Source: Tridacna crocea
Taxonomy: Eukaryota; Mollusca; Bivalvia; Cardiida; Cardiidae
DNA length: 64,000 nucleotides
Direction of reading: 5' to 3'
Assembly (NCBI GenBank): GCA_943736015.1
Contig: OX031065.1
Span: 25,124,427-25,188,426 of the forward strand
Every line of letters begins with the position of its first letter. The stretch's first letter is position 1. This document shows, piece after piece, positions 25,456-37,974 of this stretch. The notes beneath the pieces are model-generated. The model searched no databases. It was not told the origin of the DNA and saw only the letters and a list, made by a program, of their open reading frames with translations. The position numbers and the translations under genes were made by a program.

Positions 25456-26239
25456 TCTTTGTGCAAAGCTCCTGATATATTGCCTAAATTTTGCTTATAT
25501 GTCAATTATATTTCAGCCGTAATACGATAGCATGTAGGACTGTCTCATCCTTTGTAAAGAGTTTTATAGTGATAGCTCTACTGGCCTTCTGTTTGAAGAG
25601 CCCATCCCATATTGTGAATTTGGTCAGCTGCCTATCGGTCCATGTGTCTTTCTGTTCCTTTATATTAAAACGGGTACATCTGCATTTTAGGTCCAGTTTT
25701 CTTAAACTTTGTGCTGTTTCTTTTATCATGAATAGCTTTCATCCTATTGAATCTGAAGAAAAACTCATGATTTGATGGGGAAAAGCGATGTAAAGTTGAG
25801 AATTTGCAGTTCTTGTGTACATATTTGAGTATGTATCTTTTGTGCCATTCTCTTGAAATTTGCACTGATTTGTTCTAATTATTATTTAAGGCAATATTAC
25901 TCCACTTGTATGGCAGATTATAATTCTGTGATTTCATCAGCTTGCCAAACCATGAAAAGAACTTCTTTAATTGAAGTTAGAACTTAATAAACTTTCAAAG
26001 CTAAAAAAGTAACCAGATAAGTGTGAAAAAGTCTTTGGTGGCATTTCATTTGTGTGATCCTGCTTAATTTTGACATTGACATTTTTTTCCTTTCAGACTG
26101 TCGTATGAAAAATAATACATATAAACAATGTTTGACACCAAATCTATTCTTTTCTTACAAAAAAATATCTGATTGTTTCTTGAATTCCCTGAAGAATTAT
26201 AACAACAATATTGCACCTTTTTTAGGACTTTGACCTATC
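25456..26239. other. Non-coding stretch with a 155-bp-family relic
   Basis: 25640-25870 resembles one unit of the 1880-2600 repeat (CCTATTGAATCTGAAGAAAA). Overlapping ORFs at 25491-25865 on both strands have no recognisable domain. Confidence 0.4.
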
Positions 26240-28610
26240 TTGAATTAGGATATTTGAGAGTTTGTTTTTTTTTTAATTAGAATACTGTTTGAAGTAACAT
26301 ATAATTGAGAGTATTCTTAGGATTTTGCAGTGGAATGCTGTCTGAAAACGATGTGTCAGTGTATTGGCAGTAATATGAATAAAGGAATTTTCTGGATTTT
26401 TAGTGGAATACTGTCTGGAACCTATGTATCATGTGTTGGAAGAAACATATGAATGAAGAAATTTTCAGGATTTTTTAATGGAATACTATTGGGAAATAAC
26501 ACATGAATGAGGGAATTTTCAAGATTTTTTAATAGAATACTGTCTGGACTGGAGCTGATGTATCATGTGCTGAGAGTAACATAATTATGAAGTATTTTTA
26601 AGATTGTTTTTAAAAGAATTCTTTTGAGAGCAAAAGTATCTGTGTTGGAATAAACATGAATGAAGTAATTTTCATGATTTTTTGGAATACCATCTGGAAC
26701 CAATGTGTCAAGTGTTGGAAGAAAGGTATGAAAGAACGAATTTTCAGAATTTTTTGATAGAATACTGTTTAGAACAAAAGTATTTGTGTTGGAAGTTACA
26801 CATGAGTGAAGGATTTTTTGGGGGATTTTTTAGTGAAATAATGTCTTGAATTAATGTATCATGTGTTGGAAGAAAGATATGATTCAGGGAATTTTAAGGT
26901 TTTTTTAAAAGAACTCTGTTTGGTACCCATCTATCTGTATTAGAAGTAGTGCATATTAAGAGTATTTTTTTCGGATTTTTCATAGAATGCTGTTTAGAAC
27001 AGAATTGTCTGTGTTGGATGTAACATATGAATGAGGGTATCTTTAGGATTTTTCAAAAGAATTCCGTTCTAACTGTATTAAAAGTAGTATTAAGAGTATT
27101 TTAAGGATTTTTTATAGATTACTGCCTGGAACGGTTGTATAATGAGTTGATTGTAACGAATTTTATGAAAGAAGGAATTTTTTAGGAATTTTTTAATACA
27201 ATACTGTGTAGAACAAAAGTATTTTTGTTGGAAGAAACATACGAAAGAAGGAATTTTCAAGATTTATTTGTAGTGGACTACTGTCTGGAACCAATGTATC
27301 ATGTGTTGGAAGTAACATATGAATGAGGGAGTTTTCAGGATTTTTTAATAGAATACTGTTTAGAACAGAAGTATTTGTGTTGGAAGTAACATATGAAGGA
27401 ATTTTTGGGATTTTTAAAAGGAATACTTTCTGGAACCAATGTATCATCTGTTGAAAGTAACATGAATGAGGGAACTTTTAGGAGTTTTTAATGGAAATCC
27501 AACGGAAACGATGTATCTGTGTTTGAAGTAGCATATGAATAAGATATTTTTAGAATGCTGTATAAGACTACTTTTCAAAATCTACTGGTATATAGTGATT
27601 GACAAAACATGAATGAGGGTACTTTTAGGATATTTTAATGGAATACTGTCCAAAATCTATGAATCTATATCGGAAATAACGCATGAATGAGGGTATATAT
27701 AGGATTTTTTTTTTTAATAGAATCTTGTCTGGAGCCAATGTGTCATTGTTTGGTATAGGGTATGAATTCGGATATTTTATGAATGAGGGAATTTTTATGA
27801 TTTTTTAAAAGAATACTGTTTAGAACAGAAGTATCAGTGTTGTAACATATGAATGAGGGTATTTTCAGAATTTTTTAAAAGAATTCTGTCCAAACCCATG
27901 TGTCTGTCTTAAGATGTAATGCATATTGAGGGTAATATTAGGATTTTTTTATAGAATGCTGTCTGAACCGATGTATCCCTGTTGAAAGTAACACACATGA
28001 ATGAGACTATTTTTTAATCTTTTTATAAGAATACTGTCTGGAACCAATGTATCAGTTTTTGAGGTAACATATGAGTGGGAGTATTTTTATTTTCATATTG
28101 CCCAGAACGAAATACCAGTGTTTCAAGAAACAAAATGAATGACAGAATATGTAGGATTTTTAGATGGAATACTGTCTGGAACTATGTATCTTTGTTTGAA
28201 GTAGCATATGATTGCAGTACTTTTATAATGTTTTATAGGAGTAATTTCCAAAACCTATGTATCAGTGATTGAAGTGACATATGGATGAGGGTATTTTTAG
28301 GATTTTTTTATTGGAATACTGTCCAGAATTGATGTATCTGTGTTGGAAATAGCACATAAATTGGGGGTTTTTTTAATGGAATATTGTCCATATTGATATA
28401 TCTTTATTTTGAAGTAGCATGAATGAGGGTATCTTTAGGATTTAATAATGTAATGCCCAGAACCAACGTATCCATGTTTGAAGTGGCGTGTGAATAAGGG
28501 TATTTCTATGATTTTTAATAGAATATTGTCAAGAACCAATATATCCGAGTTTGAAGTAACATTTTTATGAGGGTATTTTTAGAATATTTCAAAAGAATAA
28601 TAATTGTCTA
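26240..28610 (+). repeat. Minisatellite of about 76-bp units, roughly 30 copies
   Basis: Units contain GGAATACTGTCTGGAACCAA or AGAATACTGTTTAGAACAGA, then TGTGTTGGAAGTAACATATG, AATGAGGG and a GATTTTTTAA segment. Spacing is about 70-90 bp. Two monomer types alternate through much of the middle (26530-27480), giving a dimer of about 150 bp. Divergence is considerable. No coding frame is maintained. Confidence 0.9.
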
Positions 28611-29159
28611 AAATTTTGTCATTTGTTCAAGTGTAATGCTTGTTTTAAACTGTGCTCTTTGGAGAAATAATTCTGCCTGATTGTCACATTTGTAAAGCGT
28701 TGCAATTTTTTTTCTTTTGTTTTTCAATCTTCTCAACTGGAACTAAAAAGCCTAAGATGGTATGCCCATAGACTGAAGATTTCCTGAAAGGATTTTTTTT
28801 TTTCTGTTCTGCTCATCTGAAGTATTTGAGCCTAGAATCTTAAAATGAGTTTCCTCAAATTCTACCACAGGCCATGTACCAAGGGTCTGTTGTAGTACAT
28901 CAAGTTCTATTTTTTTTTATTTAATCTTCTATGGAGAGTTCACGCTATTTGCTTAGTTGCACATAAGGTAAAAGGTGGCTTGTTCCCAAGGTCTGTTGTA
29001 CATTTACACAGTTCTTTTTTTTTTAATCTTCATGGCTGAACCTTGGGAGAAGTTGTATAAAGCAACATTATCAAGCGTATTCCTTTCACTACTCCAAACA
29101 CTCGGAACATGTTCTAGTCAATGGAGTATTTCGGAACACTGGGCTATGTTCTTCAGAAC

Positions 29160-29352
29160 ATCATCTGGCAGAACAAACATGACAGCATGCATGTTGTATA
29201 AGGCGACAAAAGGGGCATCATTTAGTGTTTTGTCCATTCCTCATTTATCATGTTTGTCTTATGTATGTTATTTTCAACTCCCATTATTGTTTACTAAGTA
29301 AGTGCGCCCAATATGACCTAAGTCGTTGACAGGCCTTAAAACACTACTCATT
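29160..29352 (+). mobile_element. SINE-like repeat, 3' part (copy 2)
   Basis: Corresponds to the last 200 bp of the element at 32885-33372: CATCTGGC(A/G)GAACAAA, GACAGCATGCATGT, AAGGCGACAAAAGGGGCATC, GCGCCCAATATGACCTAAGT and GGCCTTAAAACACTA, then a CATTC tail. 5'-truncated, as expected for retroposed copies. Confidence 0.65.
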
Positions 29353-30531
29353 CTTCAGAACATATTCTGACTGTTCTAAATCAGTTGAGGTGCTGAATGG
29401 TTGCTAGGTTATACAAGATGGCTGAAACGTGGATAATTCTTCATGGTCAAACTTGCAATTGTCTTTTTTACAATATGAACGCCATAAATCTGAGCATTGT
29501 AGACTTGCCTCTACTCCCTCCCCGCAGCTTATCATATCCTCCATTATTTAACAGCTAAGACAGTAGTTGTTGGAACAGCCATCATGGCAATGTACTTCCA
29601 TTTTGAATGGTTTAGAACAATGTTCCGAAAATGCTCTATTCAGAACATGCTTCTGGATCAGTGTAAATGTTCTGAAATATTCCTTTTGCACACTCCAGAG
29701 AAGCATTTCAGAACACAGAATATTGCGCCAGAACAGGTGAAAGGAATATGCCTGTTCTCTTCCTCTGATGTTCAAGTCTTGCCCATGGGTCAAAGATGGC
29801 CAATATTGGTGTTATAATTCTTCAGGGAATTCCCGAAACAATCAGAAATTGTTCCCAAGGTCTGTTGTCTTCTGTTGTTCTGTGCGTTTTTTCTATTTTT
29901 TTTTTTTTCAGTCAAAACTACCAAGATGTTAGTCTAGATAATAAGTTTTTAGCATCAAAGCATAATTATTCATAGATGTTGTTCAAGTCCTGCACACGGG
30001 GTCAAAGATGGCCCTATTCTCATGGTCTGTTGTTGTTCTTGAGGTTCTGTAATTTTTAAAATCTATTTGACATTATTGAGATTATAGACAATATCTAGTA
30101 TATGAAATAAAAAGATATATTATATTAAGATATATTATATAAGTTGCTCAAATGAGTTCTAAGATTGCCCTGTTTTATCCAATGTCTGTTGTTGACTTGT
30201 GGTATTATGAGGTTTTTTTATTCGCTATTAGAGGCAATGTATATTGTTGTCATTTTCTCACTTTGTCAGTCCTTCCCTGTCTGTCCATCACTTCTTCCAT
30301 CCGTATGTACATCAATTTCTTTCTAACGCAACTTCTCCAACATTTCTTGATGGATTTGGATGAAATTTTCACAGAATGTTCCTCTTCTTTTTGATATATT
30401 CGGCTGAAACTGGAGATATTTCACCAAAAGAGTGAATATTTAGTATATAAGATATAAAAGAGAATTATTTTCAGAGTTGTTGAATTCCTGCACATGGGTT
30501 GAAAGATTGCCCTGTTCCTTAAGTCTATTTT

Positions 30532-30905
30532 TAGCTCACCTGAGCAAAATATGCTCAAGGGGAGCTTTTAGGATCACGCTGTGTCTGTCGTCTGTCGTTT
30601 GTCATCAATGATTCTTTTAACATCAACTCCTCCATAATTGTGGGGTCAATTTGGACCAAACCTGGCTGGAATGTTCATTGGGAGATCCTCTTTAAAATTG
30701 TTCCCAGAGTTTGATTTTATCAAAAGCTCTGGTTGCCATGGCAACCAAATGGAATTTCCTAAGAAATTCTTTAAAGATCATCATTGAAACCGCTGGTCAG
30801 ATTTTGAAATAGTTTCACAGAGATGTTCCTTTGGTGACTTTTTTCAAGAATTGTAAGAAAAATTTATATACGACGAAACAGCAGCCAATTGTTGGCACCT
30901 GCATG
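30532..30905 (+). mobile_element. S-family element, truncated copy
   Basis: Starts TTTTTAGCTCACCTGAGCAA with hairpin partner TGCTCAAGGGGAGCT, then a TGTCTGTCGTCTGTCG segment. It carries the palindrome GGTTGCCATGGCAACC (30731-30746), also present in S2 at 8534. No internal satellite and no recognisable 3' terminus; the right border is approximate. Confidence 0.65.
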
Positions 30906-31940
30906 TGGGGCTCTAGTTTGACTTGTGTTTTTAGTCACTATCAAGCATATGCTCTTTTTCTAGAAATTGTCCTTGGTTAATCTATCCATCAATTTATTTA
31001 CAGAATTCTGATTCATCAAAATCACTGCTGTGGTGATGATTGTAGGAGTAGTGACAGATATTGTAATGTCATGGAAGGAGAGGGCCCTAAAGGTGGGTAT
31101 CTAGAATTTTCACATCCCACCAAATTAAAAAATATTTATATCACTGAAATTTATATGAAAAACCTATACAAATCATCAATAATTAAGAATCATAAAATTA
31201 TTAAAAACAATTTTTTCTGATGGTATTCCCTTAAAGGGCTACGTAGCCTCTTAAGCTATTTTTAGATTTCCCTCCAAAAATAAAAAAAGCATTGTGGGAC
31301 TGTTAAGTGACTCGTGCGTGACTACTGACGCTGAAATTCCATAGCGTAACAAATATATATGTAATTATTTTCCATAATGTCTTCTTCGGACGCTATGTTT
31401 GAAGCTTCGTCTGTATATTTCAGGTTTGTAAATGAGCGAGGTGCCCATGTAAAAATAGACCGTGTTTCCCGTCGCTGTCGACCTGGGCTGTAGTAAATCT
31501 CTAATTTCTCTTGTTGTCGGATGGTTTTCGACTACTGTGGTTTTATAAATGACAATTATAAGGGTTTTTGAGTGTCATGGTGACTTTTTTGTATTCTAGT
31601 AAAATTTTTGTCCCAAAACCTGAAGGGCCACCTTTAATATATAGTATGGCATTCCGTATGTTTTAATTTTAAATCTTGGCTGAAACTATGGCAACTTGGA
31701 GTCTGTATCCTGTACCACACAATCCTGAATTTAGTGATCTTGAGGAAAAAGGCTCTTTTGAAATCATTATTTGGGAAGGAAGGCATTGCTTGTAACTAGG
31801 AGAAAATGTGGTGACCAGCTTTTTCTTTTTTCCAAGAACATTTTTTACCCTTTCAAAGACAATCTCCATCATTTTAACTACACTTATTTTATTGTCAGAA
31901 GTGATTTGGACTAGAAAAAGTCTGACAGGTTACCATAATT
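30906..31940. other. Non-coding 1-kb stretch
   Basis: Nothing coding is recognised. The part at 31240-31640 is richer in GC and CpG (CTTCTTCGGACGCTATG, GTTTCCCGTCGCTGTCGACC) than its surroundings, but shows no open frame or known repeat. Confidence 0.4.
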
Positions 31941-32884
31941 ATTAGTTGTTCAAGTCCTGCACATAGTGTCAAAGATGGCACTGTTTCCAAGGTCTGTTGA
32001 TCTATATAGAGTTCTAAAGGTTTTATTTAAATCTTCTTGGTAGTTACTATGACGTGTTTTGACCTCATATCTTGCACTTATGTGAGTAGGATCGTAGGAA
32101 GATTCTTAGATAAAGTTTAAGTCCCGGGTCAAAGATGGCCCTTTTCCAAGGATTTGGTGTTGTACCCTGTTCTCTCTTTTTTTTTTTTTATCTATCTAGG
32201 AACACGCAGCAAATAGCACCGAAATTTTGTATGTTCCATCAAGGGATGGTCATTAAAGATTTTAGAATTAGTCATATGCTATAAAAGTTTGCTATACCAA
32301 AGGTAACCATATTTCCAAAAAATAAAAATAGTTATGTGTATTATACAAGTAACAAAAACCATTTGGCCTGGTGTGTTGATATTATGTAGCATCACATGGA
32401 CTGTATAAATAAAGTAAACATCTTCAAAACGGGTCCTGCACATGGGTCAGTTATTTTGCAGAGTTACAATTTCATTTTCTTTTTTACTCTCCTTGTCTTA
32501 AACTATGAGACATGAGCCAGATATTTGGTCTTGGCATTATAAAATATTTCAAGTGCTTCTGGGTCAAAGAGGAGCCTGCAAAGGGGTCACCTGTTTTACT
32601 TTGTGTTCTGTAGGAATCTGTTTCAGAAATTTATTTTTTTTTTAATTATTGTCTGAAACCATGGAACCTGCAGCATAATAAATACAGTTGTATCATAACG
32701 GTGTTCCTAGTCAAAGTTGTTCAAACTGTACACTTTGGGTCAAAGCTGGTCCTTTCTCAGGTACACATATTCTGCAGAGAGAAACATATGGGTACTCAAT
32801 ATATAACAGAAAGTGACATTACTAACCATTTTCAAAGAAGCACCTCTCTTAAGACCATAAGGTCTGATGTATAGTTATTTGTTA

Positions 32885-33372
32885 CATATCCCTGTGGGGT
32901 CCCGGGGGTTTTTGTATAGAATAGGACCTCGGCCTTTCTCTATGGCATGTCGTAGAAGGCGACTAAAATTAGAGACAAACGGCTGCTTTCCTCGTAATTC
33001 GTAGGATTGCAGCAGGCTGGGTAGTTCTTATTCCAAATCCTATATTTTTTTCTCGATGTAAATAGGGTTTGGAATGGGAATCAATTGGCCTGTGGGACCC
33101 CGTGTGGTTTAATCGGGGGTATAAGAATAAACCACTGCAGTCCCGCGATCGTCACATCTGCCATTTCATCTGGCGGAACAAAAATGACAGCATGCATGTC
33201 GTAAAAGGCGACAAAAGGGGCATCATTTTGTGTTTCATCCATTCCTCATTTATCATGTTTGTCTTGTGTTGTTCGACATGTATGTTATTTTCACCTCACA
33301 TTATTGTTTACTAAGTGCGCCCAATATGACCTAAGTTGTCGACGGGCCTTAAAACACTATTCATTCATTCAT
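32885..33372 (+). mobile_element. SINE-like element with ATTC tail (copy 1)
   Basis: A compact, relatively GC-rich unit of about 490 bp ending GACGGGCCTTAAAACACTAT followed by (TCAT)n. A motif GCATGTCGTAGAAGGCGACT near 32945 recurs as GCATGTCGTAAAAGGCGACA at 33194, so it contains an internal duplication. A 3' fragment lies at 29160-29352 and an older relic at 34460-34585. The simple-repeat tail and 5' truncation point to a retroposon; the molluscan V-SINE/RUDI group is a plausible but unverified family. No pol III head was confirmed. Confidence 0.6.
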
Positions 33373-34459
33373 TATTTGTTACATAGAATTATACTGTTGT
33401 CCTGCATCAAATCTGCATGTCAGTGTCAATTTTGCCAGGAGATAAAGGTCTGCTCTCATATCTTTTGAAGCCTTTGCCTGGTCTTAATACTGGTCCACAC
33501 ATATCAGTCTTGATACTTGATGGCATGCAGAGTAGAAGTTTTGCATACCTGTCTGTAAGGTCAAGGTCATAACAGCAGTTAAAAGTTGAAAACAGAGAAT
33601 TTATATCTCCTGAACTTTTTCCAGTTCTGAAGATCAGTCACGCTCATTATGTCATCAGAACCTGTACTACTTATAAAACTTCACAAAAAGCCACTTGTAC
33701 TGAATAGACATTGATCCTGTGAGCAGGACTCTTGGGAAAGGGAGCTTAATGCACCTTTCTGATGTATTATACTAAGCAAGCTGTCACTAAGTTTGACTCA
33801 ATTTTGTCTAAATGACAGGTGAATCATGAAGAAAATTACCACAATTTGAGCTCTGGACTCTGGTAAGGCCTCGCATACTCAGAGGATAATGTCTGCATTA
33901 TATGTTACATTGTACATTATAGATTATATTAAGTACTTCATCATCGAAATATGCATTAAAAATTCTCAGAGGTCATCATAACTATGTTGACATTATTTAG
34001 CTAAAGTAGACTCATAGTAGTACTCAATATATGAACCAGTATTGTATAGAAAAGTTTTCAAGGTCATTTGTTCCAATGACAAGGTGGTGTACATGGCTAT
34101 GTCTCCCATAATTTTATTTTGGAAAGACATGTTGATTGCCTATATTGCTATCTGTCTGTCCATCCACGTTTCATAATGTTTGTTTAAGCTCCATAATCTC
34201 TTCAATTGTTTGACTGCTTGCCAAATCATGAAAAGAAAATCACGCAAATGTCTACCATAATCAGATGACATGCAGAGGTCTTACATAACATGCAATCATC
34301 CTTAATCATTATATTGATGGGCGATTTTATTCACACAAGTATCTAGTTGAAATGATAATTATAATTGTAACATAACTAAAACTGCACAAAAAAAATTGTG
34401 ACTAATATCTTCATACAGCTGAAATACAGTTATAATGTAAAAGGCTTCTGGCTCTTAGT
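33373..34459. other. Non-coding 1.1-kb stretch
   Basis: 33715-33790 (GGGAAAGGGAGCTTAATGCA) resembles the end of the repeat at 49800-49945. Otherwise no gene or repeat is recognised. Confidence 0.4.
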
Positions 34460-34585
34460 TACATGTGACATTCATATGCATAGCTTATGCTTTATTTCAT
34501 TTGTCTTTTACATGAGATATGTGTGCTAAATGACCAAAGCTGTCAATGCTCCATAAAACAACTTTCATTCACATTTACATAGCTT
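34460..34585 (+). mobile_element. Old relic of the SINE-like 3' tail
   Basis: TGTGTGCTAAATGACCAAAG, CTGTCAATGCTCCATAAAAC and a CATTCACATT tail parallel the 33300-33372 tail with many changes. Ends only approximate. Confidence 0.4.
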
Positions 34586-34639
34586 ATTTAAAGCGTAACT
34601 GATATAGATAAGATTCTATTCCTTTAGTAACAGCATTGA

Positions 34640-34857
34640 CATCTTTATCAATTGACAAAATCTTAGTCCTGTCAGAATTGAAAGCATTTGCAGACGACAA
34701 AATACATATAGCTCAAAAATTGACATTTGTCTGGGGAAGGGCAGAAAACATAGTGGTAAAAGGAGAAAACCCTAGTTACCAGCAACTTCTCTTTTTCCTA
34801 CAATGTTTTCAAAAAGGCTTCTTTCTCAGGATTGTTAAAATGACATTGGTCAGTTGA
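34640..34857 (+). mobile_element. TTAA hairpin MITE M3, diverged
   Basis: Contains GAATTGAAAGCATTTGCAGA, GACAAAAT, a decayed central hairpin (AAAAGGAGAAAACCCTAGTT then ACCAGC) and CAAAAAGGCTTCTTTCTCAG. Termini TCTTTATCA and GGTCAGTTGATAA are degraded. Confidence 0.7.
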
Positions 34858-35041
34858 TAAGATTAGACAATATGGGAAAGACTTTATTGCAATAACAGTG
34901 TCTTTGAAATGAATTGCTCAGACAAGTTGTCCTGGCCAAATGGGTGATTTTGCTGCACAAATAAGTATACATGAAATATAAAATTTATTAGGAATTCATA
35001 CCCACAATGTGTTTTTGGTTTTCTGTTTTTCTGTCCATGAA

Positions 35042-35700
35042 TTTTTGGGAAGAGTAAGATTCTCACCAGTGTGAGTCAATAGTTAGAATAACTGTAGTCA
35101 AGATATTTTATACAAGCTACCCTAGCACTAGCTGAAATCCAGGTAAATTTCAGGTTGAAAATGGTCTATAAATAAAGAGTTTATGCTGTCACCAATGACG
35201 GATCAAGGCAAGCTAGAAAAGTTGTCGATCTATTCAGGGGCAGGTGTGTTTAATTTGCAAAGTGGATAAAAGCTACGTATCTTGCCTTTTCTTGTTGAGA
35301 GGCATAAATAAATCCACTGATGTAGCATTTAACAATCTGACAAAAAAGCTTAACCCATGTTTGTCAGAAGTGTAGCAATTTCTAACATAGTTCATTATGG
35401 TGCTGGAATCATACCAGTAAAAAAGACCATTATGATGCATGTTTATCTGGACCCATACCAGTAATTAGCTTGCATAAAATGATATCTTGCCTACAATTGT
35501 CCAAACATGACTTATGTGGAAGGGAATCTAAACACCCCCAAAGATTTATACATGAAAACCTTGGCTCGTGTCAGAATTAGGCTATGCTATAACTTAAAAA
35601 TAAGAGAATTAAAGTTGTACCTTGTCTATGACAAGGAAATGTTGCCTGAACCAAAGTCAGTGTTTATTTTGCTTAGATCTTAATTTCCTGGATACTTAAC
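35042..35700 (+). repeat. Diverged duplicated segment, copy 2, with exon-like core
   Basis: Partner of 4868-5600. The core at about 35189-35250 reads LSPMTDQGKLEKLSIYSGAG. Its nucleotide differences from the 5-kb copy are GAC/GAT, AAA/AAG (both silent) and GTC/ATC (V/I), with GCT/GGT at the end. A GGGGCAG|GTGTGT donor-like site follows. Upstream, the same frame meets TGA about 27 bases before the core, so an exon would have to start late or the copy is dead. Confidence 0.45.
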
Positions 35701-35856
35701 AGTGCAAGGAAACTACCCATTCAGGTAGGAAAGTCTGAGCAATTACTTTTTTGAATATTTTTGTGTCATTCATACACTTTATATTTTAATCAGACATTTT
35801 GCTGAAATTTATTAAATCAAAGACTATAAATTTTATCAAATTCATCAGAGGATTTT

Positions 35857-36055
35857 ACTTATTACCAAACGACATTTGAGGCTTGTCCAAATTGAAAGAA
35901 TTTGCAGACAACAAAGTAAAAGTGACTGAAAATTTGAAATTTGTGTTGTGAAGGGTAGAAAACGTGAGAAAAGGGGTTACCAGCATTTCTCCTTTTACCA
36001 CAATGTTTTTTTCTCAGGGAGCGTCAAAAGTAGGGATTGTGTGGTAATGGGTTAA
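35857..36055 (+). mobile_element. TTAA hairpin MITE M4, hairpin partly deleted
   Basis: Starts TTATTACCAAACGACATTTG, retains AATTGAAAGAATTTGCAGAC and GGTAGAAAACGTGAG, then AAAAGGGGTTACCAGCATTT: the left hairpin arm has lost the GAGAAAATGCTG block. Ends GATTGTGTGGTAATGGGTTAA. Confidence 0.8.
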
Positions 36056-37199
36056 TTGTGAGATGTTGATTTATACTATACTTAGAGTACATGAAGTCCA
36101 TGTTTAACTCTTTACAAAATGGGATTATTACACCTGTCCAATATGTAAGCATTCATCACATACAGATATATGTATTGACATAAAGGTAAATACCAAAACC
36201 AGCATTTTATATTAAGGCTCTCAAAGTCTAATTGAGATGCTTCTTACATTATTTGTCTGTCTGTTTGTCTGTGGATTTTCTGCACACTCCATGTCACTTG
36301 TTCCTTTAATTTATAAGATCATTCAATCACGTTTACCTTGATGTGACTACATGCAAAAACAGGGTATCATAAGCTCAAGTTTGTATTTAAAGCTAAAATG
36401 TACTACACTATTTCTTGAACCTACAATATTTCTTTTCCGACAGTGAAAATATTTCACAGATATCTCTCATTAATGATTTGACATAACATGATATGCAAAG
36501 TGATGGCAGAATTTTATTAGAAAATAATTTTCTTGTTCCAGTGATGTTTATTTGGTAGCAGCCAATGTTTTCTCCAGTCTGCTATTTTGTTTTCTTTAGC
36601 AGTTCTTTCTTTATAAACCTACTAGCTTCTTTCCTTCATTAACAAATGACATATTGCAAATTAGAATGATATTTAGGCACTGTACTCTTTCTAAACCAGC
36701 TAGATGCTTTCCCTCATAAGCAAATGACAGATTGCAAATAAGAATATATTTTTAAACAATTCTTCCTAAATCCTTTCGATGCTTTCCGTTATAAAGAAAT
36801 GACAGATTGCAAATAACAGTGCATTTACTTTCCAATAGTGAAATTAAATTTATCTTATATATATTACTATATGGATTGTCTAAACGTTATAATGATAGGA
36901 TTTTTTTATCATCCTGAGGCCTTAGATTGTCGTATACTTTTTCTTTTTGTAATTCTTTTACATGTACACAGTTTTAATGATTGTAAGTAGTCTTTTTACA
37001 TAATTTTATCACTTCAGAGCCCTAGCCTTGTACTAGTGAAAGCCAGGAAAATATGAATACTGTAATTATATAAGCTGTGGCCTTGATATGACTGAGATAA
37101 TGTTGAAAGTGCCATAAACACCATTCAATCAAATACCATACATTATGTGCATTAAAGTATTATTTGCATACAAATACATTTTACAAGCTGCTGGAGCCG
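36056..37199. other. Non-coding 1.1-kb stretch
   Basis: 36590-36830 contains three loose repeats of AAATGACAGATTGCAAAT (about 36650, 36722 and 36797), 70-75 bp apart. No gene. Confidence 0.45.
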
Positions 37200-37400
37200 A
37201 AGTATATTGGCCCCCATCTTCTCCATCCATCCATCCACCTGTCCTTTCATCCATCTGTGTGTATGTCCATTTTTTGTAAACGCAACTCCTCCCACATTTC
37301 TTGACAGATTTAGATGAAATTTTCACAGAGTGTTTCTAAACATGTGACCCATCCGCATATTGCAATGCAGGGTTTTGTGATATAGCAGCATATGTTGAGA
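37200..37400 (+). mobile_element. Fragment of element family X
   Basis: CTCCATCCATCCATCCACCT, then AACGCAACTCCTCCCACATT, TCTTGACAGATTTAGATGAA and CATGTGACCC match the repeated unit inside 39740-40210 and 56215-56680. A similar fragment is at 30270-30395. Confidence 0.6.
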
Positions 37401-37650
37401 CAGTGGCACTCTTGTTTTGGTACACATGATTCACATTAACATTATATACAATGACAATTTTACCAAATTTCATGATGACGGATCACTTTAAACACAATCT
37501 GTCCTAAAGCTGGCTACAATGAGTTGGATGGTATCCAATGACACCCCTGCAATATTTATGCAGATAATACTTCCTGACCATATATTGATCTTCAACAAGG
37601 AAAGATATCAATGTATGAGCATGAAGGGGGACCAGTATCCTTGGACATGC

Positions 37651-37858
37651 ATTATCCTTTTAACAGACAACAAAATTTTAGCTTTATCCAAATTCAGAAC
37701 ATTGCAGATGTCAATTTCAATGAAGTTCAAATGGTGCAGTTTTCACTGGTAAGTTCCAAAACATGGGAGAACCAGCATTTTCTCCTTTTCTCACATTGTT
37801 TTCAAAAGGCTTCTCTCTCAGGGTCATTAAAAGGCGGCATTGTGCGGTAAAGGGTTAA
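37651..37858 (+). mobile_element. TTAA hairpin MITE M5, diverged
   Basis: Degraded left end (TTATCCTTTTAACAGACAAC), ACAAAATTTTAGC, AACCAGCATTTTCTCCTTTT, AAAAGGCTTCTCTCTCAGGG and right end GTGCGGTAAAGGGTTAA. Confidence 0.7.
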
Positions 37859-37974
37859 AGATTGCACAATGTCATTCACATGAGAGCTGTGCTCTGGCAA
37901 ACAGGCCTAATGTATCATACCATGCAATACATCACATAATTAGGGATCCATAAAATGCAGAATGTCCAACAACC

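Larger units (their letters stand above)
28860..32770 (+). repeat. Degenerate interspersed/tandem repeat with GTTCAAGTCCTGCAC motif
   Basis: About a dozen diverged copies share GTTGTTCAAGTCCTGCACA, GGGTCAAAGATGGCCCT and GTTCCCAAGGTCTGTTGT, often followed by a T run and TCTTC. Clear copies lie near 28870, 28975, 29770, 29848, 29980, 30140, 30478, 31948, 32108, 32430, 32560 and 32715. Spacing is irregular because later insertions interrupt it. GTTCAAGTCC matches a pol III B-box core, but no tRNA fold was identified. Confidence 0.65.

Noticed and set aside
29548..29817. Overlapping ORFs on both strands around 29.6-29.8 kb
   Set aside because: Short, overlapping on opposite strands, with no domain; they coincide with the GAACA-rich stretch.
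30000..30010. tRNA gene suggested by GTTCAAGTCC-type motifs
   Set aside because: No acceptor stem, D arm or anticodon arm could be paired around any copy.
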